DNA from: an uncultured bacterium
Lineage (GTDB): Bacteria; Actinomycetota; Coriobacteriia; Coriobacteriales; Coriobacteriaceae
DNA: 64,000 nucleotides
Direction of reading: 5' to 3'
Assembly (NCBI GenBank): GCA_905215505.1
Contig: CAJMPU010000002.1
Coordinates: forward strand, 83,830 to 147,829
Shown here: positions 28,332 through 37,409 of the stretch, piece after piece
Numbering within the stretch: position 1 is the first letter of the stretch
Layout of the letters: each line of letters opens with the position of its first letter
Translations under genes and position numbers: made by a program
The notes under the pieces: model-generated
Seen by the model: only the letters and a program-made list of their open reading frames with translations
Databases searched by the model: none
What the model was told of the DNA's origin: nothing

Positions 28332-29570
28332 CTAGCAGCTGGCGGCCACGTCCTTGGTCCAGCAGTGCACGCCGCCGCCGGACAGGTTAAGCGCGAGAGA
28401 GTCGATCATGATGACCTTGCGATCGGGGAAGCAGCTCTCAAGAACCGCCTTGGCCTGCTCATCCTTCTCCTTCACGACTTCGCTCATGCCTTCGTGGTAA
28501 TAACGCTGGCCAAGAACGACGCCGTTGCAGATGAGGAAGTTGCAGTAGCTTGCTGCGGCATAAAAGTGAACGGGGCCTTCGGGCCAAGGGGTGCCATCCA
28601 TGAACTTGCCGCCCATTTCGTCAATGAAGCTCTTATACAACTCGTAGTCCTCATCGCCGGGGGCGATGACAACCTCGATCGGCTCGGCAGTGGGCATGCG
28701 GACGATTTCGAAGGGCTTGCCCTCCCAGTCCGTCTCGGCGCGCAGGATCTCGTAGGCGGCGTCGATGCGACGACGCGACTCCGCACCCGCCTTGCTCGAG
28801 GCGGCCTCCTCATCGGATACCTCGGCAAGAAGAATCTTGTTCGGGGTGATAAAGCGGCACATCTCATCGATGTGGGCGGCGAAGCTCATGCCGAAGACAG
28901 GAGTTCCATCTTCCTTCTCGTCGAGGATGCCCAGCCGATAGTCGTCGTCCTCAAGCATAGGCTGCGGCAGCCAGATAACCTTGTTGAGGTTGTAGATGCG
29001 CTTGTACTCGGCCTCCACTTCCTCCTTTGAGAACTCGGGGTTGCGCTTGCGACATTCCGTGTCCTCGATGGCGATCAGGGTGCCGTGACCGTCAAACTCG
29101 CGGTCGCCGCCCTCCGAAACCATTTCGGAATTGACGATATCGAAGCACCCGAGCGCAACCGCCATGTGAACAGCCGCCCTGCGTGCGGACTGGCACTCTG
29201 GGGAGTTCTTGTCCCACACGCCGTAATAGGTCCAAGCGGGGTTGACCATATAGGAATGGCCTTCGTCGTCGACCATGATGCTGGGGCCGTTGTCGCGAAC
29301 GTAGAAGTTGGAGTCTTCGAACTGCGTAATCTGGATACGGTCGAGATCCACCCCTTCCTCTTTAAGGCGCGAGCAGGCTTCCTCGTAGGAGCCGGGGGTG
29401 CCACAGTTGAGGTTGACCGTAACGTCGCCGTACTCAAGCAAAGCTTTAATTACGTCAACGCAGGGCTGGCGATTATCGAAGCCCTCTGCGCGAATGTAAT
29501 CGGGAAGCCATGTCACATAGACGTTGGAGCGCTTCTCAAACTCGCCCGGCATACGATAGTTCTCGTACAT
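28332..29570 (-). CDS. aguA: Agmatine deiminase family protein
   Basis: 412 residues from an ATG with GGAAGGA upstream. Family motifs of the PAD_porph/agmatine deiminase fold are present: FEDSNFYVRDNGPS, SEGGDREFDGHGT, AAHIDEMCRFI, AAASYCNFLICNG, and at the C-terminus LNLSGGGVHCWTKD with the catalytic Cys. The enzyme would turn agmatine into N-carbamoylputrescine and ammonia. Several positions differ from well-studied enzymes (for example D-N-G-P for D-x-G-P), so another guanidino substrate is possible. It is the first gene of the operon, 120 bases ahead of the carbamoyltransferase, and its upstream region carries a TetR operator. Confidence 0.82.
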   Translation of the reverse strand: MYENYRMPGEFEKRSNVYVTWLPDYIRAEGFDNRQPCVDVIKALLEYGDVTVNLNCGTPGSYEEACSRLKEEGVDLDRIQITQFEDSNFYVRDNGPSIMVDDEGHSYMVNPAWTYYGVWDKNSPECQSARRAAVHMAVALGCFDIVNSEMVSEGGDREFDGHGTLIAIEDTECRKRNPEFSKEEVEAEYKRIYNLNKVIWLPQPMLEDDDYRLGILDEKEDGTPVFGMSFAAHIDEMCRFITPNKILLAEVSDEEAASSKAGAESRRRIDAAYEILRAETDWEGKPFEIVRMPTAEPIEVVIAPGDEDYELYKSFIDEMGGKFMDGTPWPEGPVHFYAAASYCNFLICNGVVLGQRYYHEGMSEVVKEKDEQAKAVLESCFPDRKVIMIDSLALNLSGGGVHCWTKDVAASC

Positions 29571-29650
29571 GGTTGGTCCTTCCGTCGGGTTTCCCGCAAT
29601 GCTGTCCGGCCGCGACGATAGCGGGGTTACACCAGCTATAGTACTACTAT

Positions 29651-29668
29651 ACCTACCGTTCGGTAGGT
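29651..29668. promoter_or_regulatory. TetR operator in the aguA-tetR divergent region
   Basis: ACCTACCGTTCGGTAGGT is a perfect 8+2+8 palindrome. A second left half-site, ACCTACCGTTCACCG, lies at 29700-29714. Both sit between the divergent agmatine deiminase and TetR genes, and TATAGT sequences next to the first site could be a -10 for the deiminase operon. Confidence 0.75.
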
Positions 29669-29809
29669 GATTTTGTATAATTGCCATTCGCCTGTCGATA
29701 CCTACCGTTCACCGTTTATAGTGGTCGTGTTTGGACACGAATTGATGTTCCGTTGCCATTCTTAATAATGTTGGCAATGCGGAAGTGATTTGCAATGGAG
29801 AAGTGAAGC

Positions 29810-30373
29810 GTGAGCACAAAGGGAAAAATATTGGACGCAATGTATGATCTTGTGGCAGAAGTCGGTTACGACAAGGCGTCCATTGGAAAAATCTGCGACC
29901 GTGTCGGCATATCCAAGCCATCGGTGTACTACTACTTTCCCTCTAAAGAGGATATTTTCACCACGCTCTTAGATAGTATGTTTCCGACTATCGACTATCA
30001 GCGCGACTACTCGCTAATAGTCGATAGGGACGGATTCAAGGCGGCGCTTATCGAGCTCGGCAATTCGGTTATAGGTGGCTATCGTAGTGATGAAAAGCGC
30101 CGTCGCGTGCTGGCCGAGGTCAGTATTCAGGCAAATCGAATCCCTGCAGTTCAGGAACGTCAGGCAACGGCGATCAACCGAACTATGCACGCGCTTAAAG
30201 ACATCCTTCTCCATGGCCTAGAAATTGGCGCGTTTTCCGATGAAACAGACGTCATGCTGTACGTGCAGATTCTTTACACCGTACTTGAGGGAGCGAGCAA
30301 TACCGTTGCCCAAGATGAAGACATCGATGAAAAGGCTGTTTGGGCAGGGGTCGTCGAACTCATGTTTAAATAG
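29810..30373 (+). CDS. TetR family regulator
   Basis: 187 residues with a GTG start and GGAG 9 bases upstream. The N-terminal HTH is typical: ILDAMYDLVAEVGYDKASIGKICDRVGISKPSVYYYFPSKEDIF. The C-terminal ligand domain is of average size. It is divergent from the agmatine deiminase operon; the ACCTACCG palindrome between them and a related site before transporter B suggest it controls both sides. The ligand is unknown, perhaps agmatine or a pathway product. Confidence 0.9.
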   Translation: MSTKGKILDAMYDLVAEVGYDKASIGKICDRVGISKPSVYYYFPSKEDIFTTLLDSMFPTIDYQRDYSLIVDRDGFKAALIELGNSVIGGYRSDEKRRRVLAEVSIQANRIPAVQERQATAINRTMHALKDILLHGLEIGAFSDETDVMLYVQILYTVLEGASNTVAQDEDIDEKAVWAGVVELMFK

Positions 30374-30480
30374 GCGCGTAATAACAGAAGCACCTTGGCA
30401 AGCGCGATGCGACGACTTCCGGGGTCGCGGAATGGTTCGAAACCCGTGTTCGCGATGATTGCAAAAAGTTGTTGAATAGA

Positions 30481-30522
30481 AATTGGGGCCGATTCCAGCT
30501 ATGTTGGAATCGGCCCCAATTT
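30481..30522. terminator. Bidirectional terminator between tetR and MFS B
   Basis: A 17-bp perfect stem AATTGGGGCCGATTCCA with a 7-base loop lies between the convergent genes; short A/T runs flank both sides. The stretch 30374-30480 shows no gene. Confidence 0.75.
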
Positions 30523-30576
30523 CGTTGTAACTTGCAGAGACAAATGACAGGGCTGAAGGGCAGTTCGTTGGTCAGG

Positions 30577-31857
30577 TTATTTCGCGGTAGTCTTATTGAG
30601 GAGACCGGAAACTAAAGCAAATGTCGCAATCAGAAGGTTGCAGATGATACAGAAGACAAATACTCCTTGGAAAGACCCTGCCATACCGTAAACCTTCATC
30701 ATGACTGGCATTCCGAAAGCTCCGACAACATAGCCCGCTGAGCAAATAATCGAATAGATCCTTCCAAAATCGCGTGATCCGAAGAGCGAGAGGAGAATCA
30801 TCGGCATTGCAGTTCCAACGATGGCGAACATGACGTCGTTTACGCCGGCTGCGATAATGGAAACGGTCTCGTTGCTTCCGCCAAAGATGAGAAGCAGGAA
30901 TGAAAGAATGCTGGCTCCCGTCCATGCGACCGTTGCTTTAATAGCACCGAGCTTGTCGCATGTTTTGCCTACGAAGGGATTTAGGAAAATATCGGAGAGC
31001 GAAGCCGCCGAAACCATTAGGCTTCCCACGATGGGATTGAAGCCGACCTCGCTTGCATAGGTCGGGAACAGCTGGTTCATGCAGCAGGTGAGTTGCGCCA
31101 CGCAGAGCAGAAGGGCGCAGAGAATAAAAGACGGCGTTTTCGCGGCATCGCGGAGCGCCATGCCCGAAGGGGCATCTTCCTTTTCATCGGTGCTGCAGCT
31201 CTCATGGGTTTCGGAGATGGTCTCCCCGTACGGAAGCATATTGCGATCAGAGGGCTTAAGGCGAATGATAAATGCGCTTGTGGGCAATATCATGGCTGCA
31301 GAAACGGCCGCAAGTACGATGTAACCCGTACGCCAGCCTTGCTGCTCGATGACCAGTGTAATGATAGGACTCAATAGCAGCGTGCAGAGAGAATTAACGC
31401 CCCACGCAAGGCCGATGGCAAGACCAGACGATTTACTGAACCATTGGTCAATGACATCGGACATGCAGACACCCGTTGTGAACGAAAAGCAGATGCCGAT
31501 CACTGCGGCGGAGACGATGAACATCCAGACCTCGGTATAGAACGCCATTGCGGCGCCGGCGGCAATAAGGACGAGTTCAACGCAAATATGCCATGGTTTG
31601 CCGATTACTTTTGGAATGAAACGACTCAAAAGTGGAAGCCCAAGCGCAAGGCCAAGAAGAATCGCGGTGAAATAGAAAGAGAAAGAAGTGTAGTCAAAGC
31701 CCAGGTCTTCACATACAGGAGCGATGAATGAGCCGGCAATGATGCTGTAGGTGCCGGTTGTTCCCGCAGACATTAAACCGAGCGCAATAACGACAATCCA
31801 AGCAAATGCGCCGCCCTCACGGGGGCGGTCCTTTTCGGCTGGTGCGATGAGAGTCAT
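30577..31857 (-). CDS. OFA family MFS transporter B
   Basis: 426 residues, twelve predicted helices, closely similar to transporter A along its whole length (GLMSAGTTGTYSIIAGSF, TTGVCMSDVIDQWF, LTCCMNQLFPTYASEVGF, VMMKVYGMAGSFQGVFVF). The ATG at 31857 has GGAG 5 bases upstream. It probably arose by duplication with A and may carry a related substrate or the product. An operator-like palindrome (31891-31906) lies just ahead of the start, so control by the same TetR protein is likely. It stands alone in its transcript. Confidence 0.9.
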   Translation of the reverse strand: MTLIAPAEKDRPREGGAFAWIVVIALGLMSAGTTGTYSIIAGSFIAPVCEDLGFDYTSFSFYFTAILLGLALGLPLLSRFIPKVIGKPWHICVELVLIAAGAAMAFYTEVWMFIVSAAVIGICFSFTTGVCMSDVIDQWFSKSSGLAIGLAWGVNSLCTLLLSPIITLVIEQQGWRTGYIVLAAVSAAMILPTSAFIIRLKPSDRNMLPYGETISETHESCSTDEKEDAPSGMALRDAAKTPSFILCALLLCVAQLTCCMNQLFPTYASEVGFNPIVGSLMVSAASLSDIFLNPFVGKTCDKLGAIKATVAWTGASILSFLLLIFGGSNETVSIIAAGVNDVMFAIVGTAMPMILLSLFGSRDFGRIYSIICSAGYVVGAFGMPVMMKVYGMAGSFQGVFVFCIICNLLIATFALVSGLLNKTTAK

Positions 31858-31890
31858 GGTTACTCCGTTTCTATCGGCAATGCAACCTAT

Positions 31891-31906
31891 ATGCCTACCG
31901 ATAGGT
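31891..31906. promoter_or_regulatory. TetR operator-like site before MFS B
   Basis: CCTACCGATAGG is palindromic (CCTAYCGRTAGG) and shares the CCTACCG half with the operator at 29651-29668, although the spacing between halves is 4 bases shorter. It is about 40 bases ahead of the start codon. Confidence 0.5.
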
Positions 31907-31987
31907 ATATAAAGAGGAAGATTCTCCGTCAAGTGTTAAGCGGGGAGCGGGGGCCCTTAACGTGCCGAACGGTAATTGGGCCCCCAA

Positions 31988-32016
31988 TGTGACAAAGGGA
32001 TTGTCCCTTTGTCACA
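31988..32016. repeat. TGTGACAAAGGG palindrome, copy 5
   Basis: A complete 29-base palindrome directly adjoining the stop codon of the MacB-like gene, in a position to end its transcription. Confidence 0.85.
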
Positions 32017-35000
32017 TTATTCGGAACGTAGGGCCTCCACGGGGTCTTTCTTGGATGCGCTGCGGGCCGGCAGCAGGCCAGCGACAACCGTCAGCAACAC
32101 CGAAATCGCGATGAGCACCAGCGCATCCTGCACGGGCAGGCTCATCAGATTGGGTACCTGCTTGGCGGCAAGTGCCCAGGCATTAACCGGAAAGCTCACG
32201 GCCACCACGACGACAATGGCAAAGACGCCGGCGATGAGGCCTTCGATAAAGGTCTCGGCGTTGAACACGTTGGCCACGTTGCGCTTGGACGCGCCGATCG
32301 CGCGCAGGATGCCAATCTCCTTTTTGCGCTCCAACACACTGATGTAGGTGATGATGCCGATCATGATGGAGCTCACCACCAGACTGATACTCACGAATGC
32401 GATGAGCACCAAGCTGATGGTGTTCACGATGTCGGTCACCGAGCCCATGATGATGCCCATGTAGTCGGTATACGAGATTGCCTGCTCATCGTGACCGGCG
32501 GCTTTGACCTGTTTGTTGTACGCATCGATGCGATCGAGAACGCGCTCCTTGGCCTCAAAGTCACGCGGGAAAATCTTGACCGAGATGGGGTCCGCCTCGT
32601 CCGCATAGCCCAACGTGGTCAGATTGTTGTCGTAGGTGAGCTTCGATGCCTTGGCATAGCTCATCATGAGCGAACTCAGGTCCTCAGCGTCCATGTTAAA
32701 GTGGATAGCGCGAGCAAAGGCGTTCGCATCCACGCGCATGGCGCTCGCCAGGTTGGCAAAACTCGAAGACATCTGCGTCGCCATCTGGTCCATAAGCCCT
32801 GCCGCGCCCGCCTTGAGCTGAGCTGATACCGTCGTGGCAATCTGCTCGCTGACCGCCTTCATCACCTGATCCATAGACTGCTGAAAATACGGAGCCAGCT
32901 GCTTTTGCACATAGTCGCCCATCACCTGCTGCAGACGCTCGGCCAGGGCATCGCCGCCGAGCGCCCTGAGCTGAGCCAGGTATTGCTGGGCTGCGACATC
33001 ATTCTCAAGGTACGCTGAGAATGCGGCAGCGAGCTTTGACGCGTCCTTAAGATCTTCGGGTGACAGCGCCTTAAACTGATCAGAGCGCATAAAGCCCTCA
33101 AACAGCTGGTTGGCAAGTGCTCCCACCTGCTGCATTTGCTCAGGCGTGAGCTCAAGACCATCAAAGATGCCCGAGAAATCTGGGGCCGGCGCTTTGGCCA
33201 TGATGTCACTAAAGTCGATGTCCCTCCCAACACCCGAAAGGTCAATGTCCAGCCCGGACAAGTCGAGACCAGAAAGGTCCATACCGCCGGCTGCGCCCGA
33301 GAGCGCAGATGCATCGAACGAGAACGCGCTCTTCAGTGCCGCCTCGTCTACGCTGAACATACTGCCCAAATCCACGCCCTGCTTGGCTTCGCCCTGCAGC
33401 TCGTCGAAGGTTTTGCCCGTAAAGACATCCGTCTCGGGGTGGGCAAGCTGCTCCTGCACAATCTGCGAATCGGCAGCACGCTCCATAAGCTGGCGAGTCA
33501 GCGCATGCGTATAGACAATGCCCGGGGACAATGCGCTCGCGTTTGCCGTCTCGTTGGGTCGCACCACGCCCACAATGCGCACGTCAATACCGTCGGCAAC
33601 CTTGGCTTTCATAAAGTCGGCGTCGCCAGACATGTCAGTCCACATGCCGGTCTCTTCGTTTTTGCGATAGGCATCGGCCGGCGACAACACCTTAAACGTC
33701 GTGGACAGTGCATCGTCGTAGGTAAAGTCGCTGCCGGTCTTGGGCGTCTTGACCTTGCCGTCGGCCGTCATGGCACTGTTAACCAGGTCGTTGAGCTCAT
33801 CGATATCCAGCGCGCCGATACTGTAGAGCGTGTAGTCGCCCACCGTTCCGCGGCTCGAAAGCACCATCACGGCCTCGTTGGCGGACGTAGGCCAATGGCC
33901 GGCAACGACATCGTACTGGCTGTCGAGCAGGCTCTGGTCGTCAATCATCTCGTTAAAGACCGACGTTCCCATGGATTCCATGCTCACCGTTGCCGCCGAG
34001 CTCGCGCCTCCGCTCATGGCCTCGGTCATAGCGTTGGGAACAAGGCGAACGGGCTTCTCGTCGCCCTTACTCGAACGATAGACAACCGGCGTCACGCCGT
34101 AACCATACTGAATAGCGTTGACCTCTTTGTCGATACCGTTGCCGCCGTCGTCAAGCCATGCCTTAAAGCTCGTCATATCGTTAGATTTAACACTTGCGAA
34201 CATGTCCTTTACGGCCGTGACCACAGGGATCTTATCGGTCCCCTGAGCCTTGCCGCCGGTAGCGCCATCGGACGAGTCCTCGCCCTTGGACGCCTCCTCA
34301 TCCGTGGCCCCCTGTCCGCCCATCATAGACGACAGGTCGTAATCTTGTTTGGAAATCGTAAGCGGGTAGCTTGAGAGCGTGTCCTCCTCGACCTTTTTGA
34401 TGTAGCCGTTTACGCCGTTGGAGAGCGCCAGAATCGCCGCGATGCCAATAATGCCAATCGAACCTGCAAAGGCCGTCATGGCCGTGCGGCCCTTCTTGGT
34501 CATGAGGTTTCGGGCAGAAAGCCCCAGGGCCGTCATAAAGCTCATCGAGGTTTTGCGCGTGGGTTTTGCCTCGCGATGTGCGACCGTGGCCACATCAAAG
34601 GGGTCGGAATCGTCGGTGACCTTGCCGTCCGCCAGGCTGACGATGCGCGTGGCGTACTTGTACGCCAGCTCGGGATTGTGCGTGACCATGATGACCAGAC
34701 GATCGCGCGCAACGTCCTTGAGCAAATCCATAACCTGCACGGATGTCGTTGAGTCCAAGGCGCCGGTCGGCTCGTCAGCCAGCACGATTTCGGGGTCGTT
34801 GATCAAGGCGCGGGCAATGGCCACGCGCTGCATCTGCCCGCCCGAAAGCTGGTTCGGGCGTTTGTCAACGTGCTCGCCCAGACCAACCGCCTCGAGCGCC
34901 TTACGCGCACGCTGGCGGCGCTCGGCATGCCCCACGCCCGTGAGCGTAAGCGCCAACTCCACGTTTTCCAAAATGCTCTGATGCGGAATGAGGTTATAGC

Positions 35001-35271
35001 TCTGGAACACAAAGCCGATGCGATTATTGCGATAGGCATCCCAATCGCGGTCGTTGAAGTCCTTGGTCGAGATGCCGTCGATCAGCAAATCGCCCGAATC
35101 GAAATGGTCGAGTCCACCGATGACGTTGAGCATCGTAGTTTTACCCGAACCCGAGGGACCCAGAACGGCTACGAACTCGTTATCGCGAAAAGACAGGCTT
35201 ACGCTGTCGAGCGCTACCTGCGTAAACGACTGCGTAACGTACCTTTTGCAAATAACTCTGAGATCCAGCAT
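32017..35271 (-). CDS. MacB-like ABC ATPase-permease fusion
   Basis: 1084 residues from an ATG at 35271. Residues 1-230 are an ABC ATPase: Walker A GPSGSGKTT, Q-loop VFQSYNLIP, signature LSGGQMQRVAIARAL, Walker B IVLADEPTGALDS. A membrane helix follows at about 270-290, then an extracytoplasmic region of roughly 550 residues, much longer than in MacB, including repeated SGLD motifs (SGLDLSGLDIDLSG) and helical parts. Three more helices and an FtsX domain (LERKKEIGILRAIGASKRNVANVFNAE) close the protein. MacB-like mechanotransmission exporters move lipoproteins, antibiotics or toxins. The extra-large periplasmic-side domain suggests an unusual substrate. Confidence 0.9.
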   Translation of the reverse strand: MLDLRVICKRYVTQSFTQVALDSVSLSFRDNEFVAVLGPSGSGKTTMLNVIGGLDHFDSGDLLIDGISTKDFNDRDWDAYRNNRIGFVFQSYNLIPHQSILENVELALTLTGVGHAERRQRARKALEAVGLGEHVDKRPNQLSGGQMQRVAIARALINDPEIVLADEPTGALDSTTSVQVMDLLKDVARDRLVIMVTHNPELAYKYATRIVSLADGKVTDDSDPFDVATVAHREAKPTRKTSMSFMTALGLSARNLMTKKGRTAMTAFAGSIGIIGIAAILALSNGVNGYIKKVEEDTLSSYPLTISKQDYDLSSMMGGQGATDEEASKGEDSSDGATGGKAQGTDKIPVVTAVKDMFASVKSNDMTSFKAWLDDGGNGIDKEVNAIQYGYGVTPVVYRSSKGDEKPVRLVPNAMTEAMSGGASSAATVSMESMGTSVFNEMIDDQSLLDSQYDVVAGHWPTSANEAVMVLSSRGTVGDYTLYSIGALDIDELNDLVNSAMTADGKVKTPKTGSDFTYDDALSTTFKVLSPADAYRKNEETGMWTDMSGDADFMKAKVADGIDVRIVGVVRPNETANASALSPGIVYTHALTRQLMERAADSQIVQEQLAHPETDVFTGKTFDELQGEAKQGVDLGSMFSVDEAALKSAFSFDASALSGAAGGMDLSGLDLSGLDIDLSGVGRDIDFSDIMAKAPAPDFSGIFDGLELTPEQMQQVGALANQLFEGFMRSDQFKALSPEDLKDASKLAAAFSAYLENDVAAQQYLAQLRALGGDALAERLQQVMGDYVQKQLAPYFQQSMDQVMKAVSEQIATTVSAQLKAGAAGLMDQMATQMSSSFANLASAMRVDANAFARAIHFNMDAEDLSSLMMSYAKASKLTYDNNLTTLGYADEADPISVKIFPRDFEAKERVLDRIDAYNKQVKAAGHDEQAISYTDYMGIIMGSVTDIVNTISLVLIAFVSISLVVSSIMIGIITYISVLERKKEIGILRAIGASKRNVANVFNAETFIEGLIAGVFAIVVVVAVSFPVNAWALAAKQVPNLMSLPVQDALVLIAISVLLTVVAGLLPARSASKKDPVEALRSE

Positions 35272-35404
35272 GGACGGCAACCTCTCTCGCGCGGGCGCGC
35301 TCGCCCGCTCCCCCGCCGTTCACGTTCGGCGCGTTTGTCCTACTCTATCCTCATTTTTGGCCGATACCAGTGAGGAATGTAACGAACCGCGCCAAAAAAC
35401 GAAC

Positions 35405-35479
35405 GGACAGCACGCCGCATGGCGCACCATCCCGCATATAACATCCCCGATGCGACAAAGAGGCTGTCACTTTGTCACA
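35405..35479. repeat. Composite palindrome: hairpin A plus TGTGACAAAGGG copy 6
   Basis: A degenerate hairpin (GGACAGCACGCC...GGCGCACCATCC) at about 35405-35432 is followed by a degenerate copy of the 29-base palindrome at 35451-35479 (TGCGACAAAGAGG...). The same order and spacing recurs at 41373-41448. It lies between the MacB-like and flavoprotein genes. Confidence 0.7.
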
Positions 35480-35491
35480 TTCCAATGCGCG

Positions 35492-37183
35492 CTACTTTTC
35501 GAGCCCGCACGGCATAACGTTAGCGCTGCCGCGGCGAGCCTCAGTCACGGCTGCAAAGAAGCGATAGCCGCCCGAGAAGTTAAAGCACTCAAAGCCATGC
35601 TGCGCCAAAATGCGGCAAGCAATGTAGCTGCGAATGCCGCTCTGGCAAATCACGTAAACCGGCTTGGCCCGGTCGAGCTCGCCCAGGCGATTGCGCAGAT
35701 CATCGACGGGAATGTTTACGAAACCATCAATATGCCCGCGCTCATACTCCCCTTCCGTACGAACATCGAGCAGCTGCACGCTGCCATCGCGTGGCAAGTT
35801 GGGCTCATCCTCCCAATGCCACTGCGCCAGTATGCCGCGATTGAGGTTCTCGATCATAAAGCCCGCCATATTGACGGGATCCTTCGCCGATGAATACGGC
35901 GGCGCGTATGCTAGGTCCAAATCCTTAAGCCTATCGCCGCGCATGCCTGCCTGGATGGCAGTCGCCAGAACGTCGATACGCTTGTCCACACCATCGATGC
36001 CCACGATTTGCGCACCCAGCAGGCGCAATCCCTGCTTCTCGAAGACAACCTTCATGGTCATGGGCGTTGCACCCGGATAATAACCCGCATGCGAACCGGG
36101 CGACAGGACCACGCTGTCGCAGTCAATTCCCGCCGCGTGTGCCGCCTTTTCGGATAGTCCCGTGCTTGCCGCCGTCAAGTCGAATACCTTGATAACCGAT
36201 GAGCCCAACGATCCGAGGTAGCAGCTGTCCATGCCGGCTATGACATCGGCGACGACACGCCCCTGCTTGTTGGCGGGGCCGGCGAGCGAAATGACCGCGT
36301 CCTCGCCGGTCACCTGATGCGTGACCTGCACGGCATCGCCCACGGCATACACGTCGGCAGCAGAGGTCTCCATGCGGTCGTTGACCACAATAGTCCCCTT
36401 GATGCCCAGTTCGAGCCCCGCCTCTTGCGCCAGATGGCTCTCAGGTGCCACGCCAATGGCAAGCAGCACCATATCGGCTCCGATAGGGCCATCGCCCGCA
36501 ACATGGGTGACAACGCGGCCATCAACTTCCTCAAAACCTGTCACATCGGCCTTGAGGCGCAGATCGATACCGTGCTCACGCACCTCGGTATGCAAAAGGG
36601 TCGCCATGTCGTAATCCAGGTTGTTCATAAGCTGGACGGGACGCTGCAGAAGGGTCACCTGGAGCCCCAGCTCACACAGATTCTCCGCCGTCTCGACGCC
36701 AATGAAGCCGCCGCCGATCACGACGGCACTGCTCGGTCGCCGCTCTCGAACATAGCTGTGAATACGCAGCGTGTCCTCAACGGTGCGTAGGCTAAAGATT
36801 TTATCCGAGTCGATGCCCGGCAACGCAGGGCGGATCGGCTTTGCACCCGGCGACAGGATGAGCTTGTCATACGTCTCGACAAATTCCTCGCCCGTCAGCA
36901 TATTGCGAACCTCGACCGTATGCGAATCGGGATGGATGGCAAACACCTCGTGACTCGTCTTGACCGCAATGCGAAAGCGATCCCAAAAGCCCTTGGGAGA
37001 CTGCAGCGTCAATGCGCTCTCTTCTTCTATCACGCCGCCAATGTAGTACGGAAGCCCACAGTTGGCATACGATACAAAACCCGTGCGCTCAAAGATGACA
37101 ATTTGGGCCTGCTCGTCGAGCCTGCGCAAACGTGCCGCCGCCGATGCGCCGCCCGCGACGCCTCCAACGATAACCACCTTCAT
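35492..37183 (-). CDS. CoA-disulfide reductase-like flavoprotein with rhodanese domain
   Basis: 563 residues. N-terminal FAD motif VVIVGGVAGGASAAARLRR, redox-active single Cys in SYANCGLPYYIGG (Cys42), NAD(P)H motif VVIGGGFIGVETAENL, the second FAD motif VYAVGDAVQV and a dimerisation domain. From about residue 465 a rhodanese domain follows with CQSGIRS (Cys513). This fusion occurs in CoA-disulfide reductases and in NADH-dependent persulfide reductases (Npsr-type). It probably reduces persulfides or CoA disulfides. The start at 37183 overlaps the stop of a short rhodanese-like gene by four bases. Confidence 0.88.
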   Translation of the reverse strand: MKVVIVGGVAGGASAAARLRRLDEQAQIVIFERTGFVSYANCGLPYYIGGVIEEESALTLQSPKGFWDRFRIAVKTSHEVFAIHPDSHTVEVRNMLTGEEFVETYDKLILSPGAKPIRPALPGIDSDKIFSLRTVEDTLRIHSYVRERRPSSAVVIGGGFIGVETAENLCELGLQVTLLQRPVQLMNNLDYDMATLLHTEVREHGIDLRLKADVTGFEEVDGRVVTHVAGDGPIGADMVLLAIGVAPESHLAQEAGLELGIKGTIVVNDRMETSAADVYAVGDAVQVTHQVTGEDAVISLAGPANKQGRVVADVIAGMDSCYLGSLGSSVIKVFDLTAASTGLSEKAAHAAGIDCDSVVLSPGSHAGYYPGATPMTMKVVFEKQGLRLLGAQIVGIDGVDKRIDVLATAIQAGMRGDRLKDLDLAYAPPYSSAKDPVNMAGFMIENLNRGILAQWHWEDEPNLPRDGSVQLLDVRTEGEYERGHIDGFVNIPVDDLRNRLGELDRAKPVYVICQSGIRSYIACRILAQHGFECFNFSGGYRFFAAVTEARRGSANVMPCGLEK

Positions 37184-37338
37184 AGCCAACGCACCACCTT
37201 TCCCGTGTAGCCGCTTATGCCGCCGATATTCTTGACACTGCCATACCCAGACCGCTTAAGAAAACTCACAGCTTGGTTGCTTCGCGCACCGCTCGGGCAA
37301 TGCACGAAAAGCTGCGTGCCCTTTCGACGTATACCCAT
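37180..37338 (-). CDS. Half-rhodanese mini-protein
   Basis: 52 residues, too short for most gene finders. The sequence FVHCPSGARSNQAVSFLKRSG and then VKNIGGISGYTGKVV is the C-terminal half of a rhodanese domain with active Cys14 in CPSGARS; the N-terminal half is missing. A GGGGT site lies 6 bases before the ATG at 37338, and the stop overlaps the flavoprotein start (ATGA), so it is likely translated and coupled. It begins after the TlpA terminator. It may be a decayed rhodanese or a functional persulfide-carrying peptide; which is unknown. Confidence 0.65.
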   Translation of the reverse strand: MGIRRKGTQLFVHCPSGARSNQAVSFLKRSGYGSVKNIGGISGYTGKVVRWL

Positions 37339-37354
37339 GATGCTACCCCGAAGC

Positions 37355-37384
37355 AGAAAAAAGAGTCGCTGTTTCCAGCGACTC
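37355..37384 (-). terminator. Intrinsic terminator of the TlpA operon
   Basis: On the minus strand AGTCGCTG-GAAA-CAGCGACT is a perfect 8-bp stem with a GAAA tetraloop, followed by CTTTTTT. It lies about 25 bases after the thioredoxin-like gene. Confidence 0.92.
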
Positions 37385-37409
37385 CCCTTCAGTTGTCTGT
37401 CCCACGGAC

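Noticed and set aside
30430..30460. tRNA gene or fragment (GGTTCGAAACC resembles a T loop)
   Set aside because: The arms around it do not pair and no acceptor, D or anticodon stem can be drawn.
33136..34374. Plus-strand frame opposite the MacB-like gene
   Set aside because: Shadow of the long external domain with no RBS or motif.
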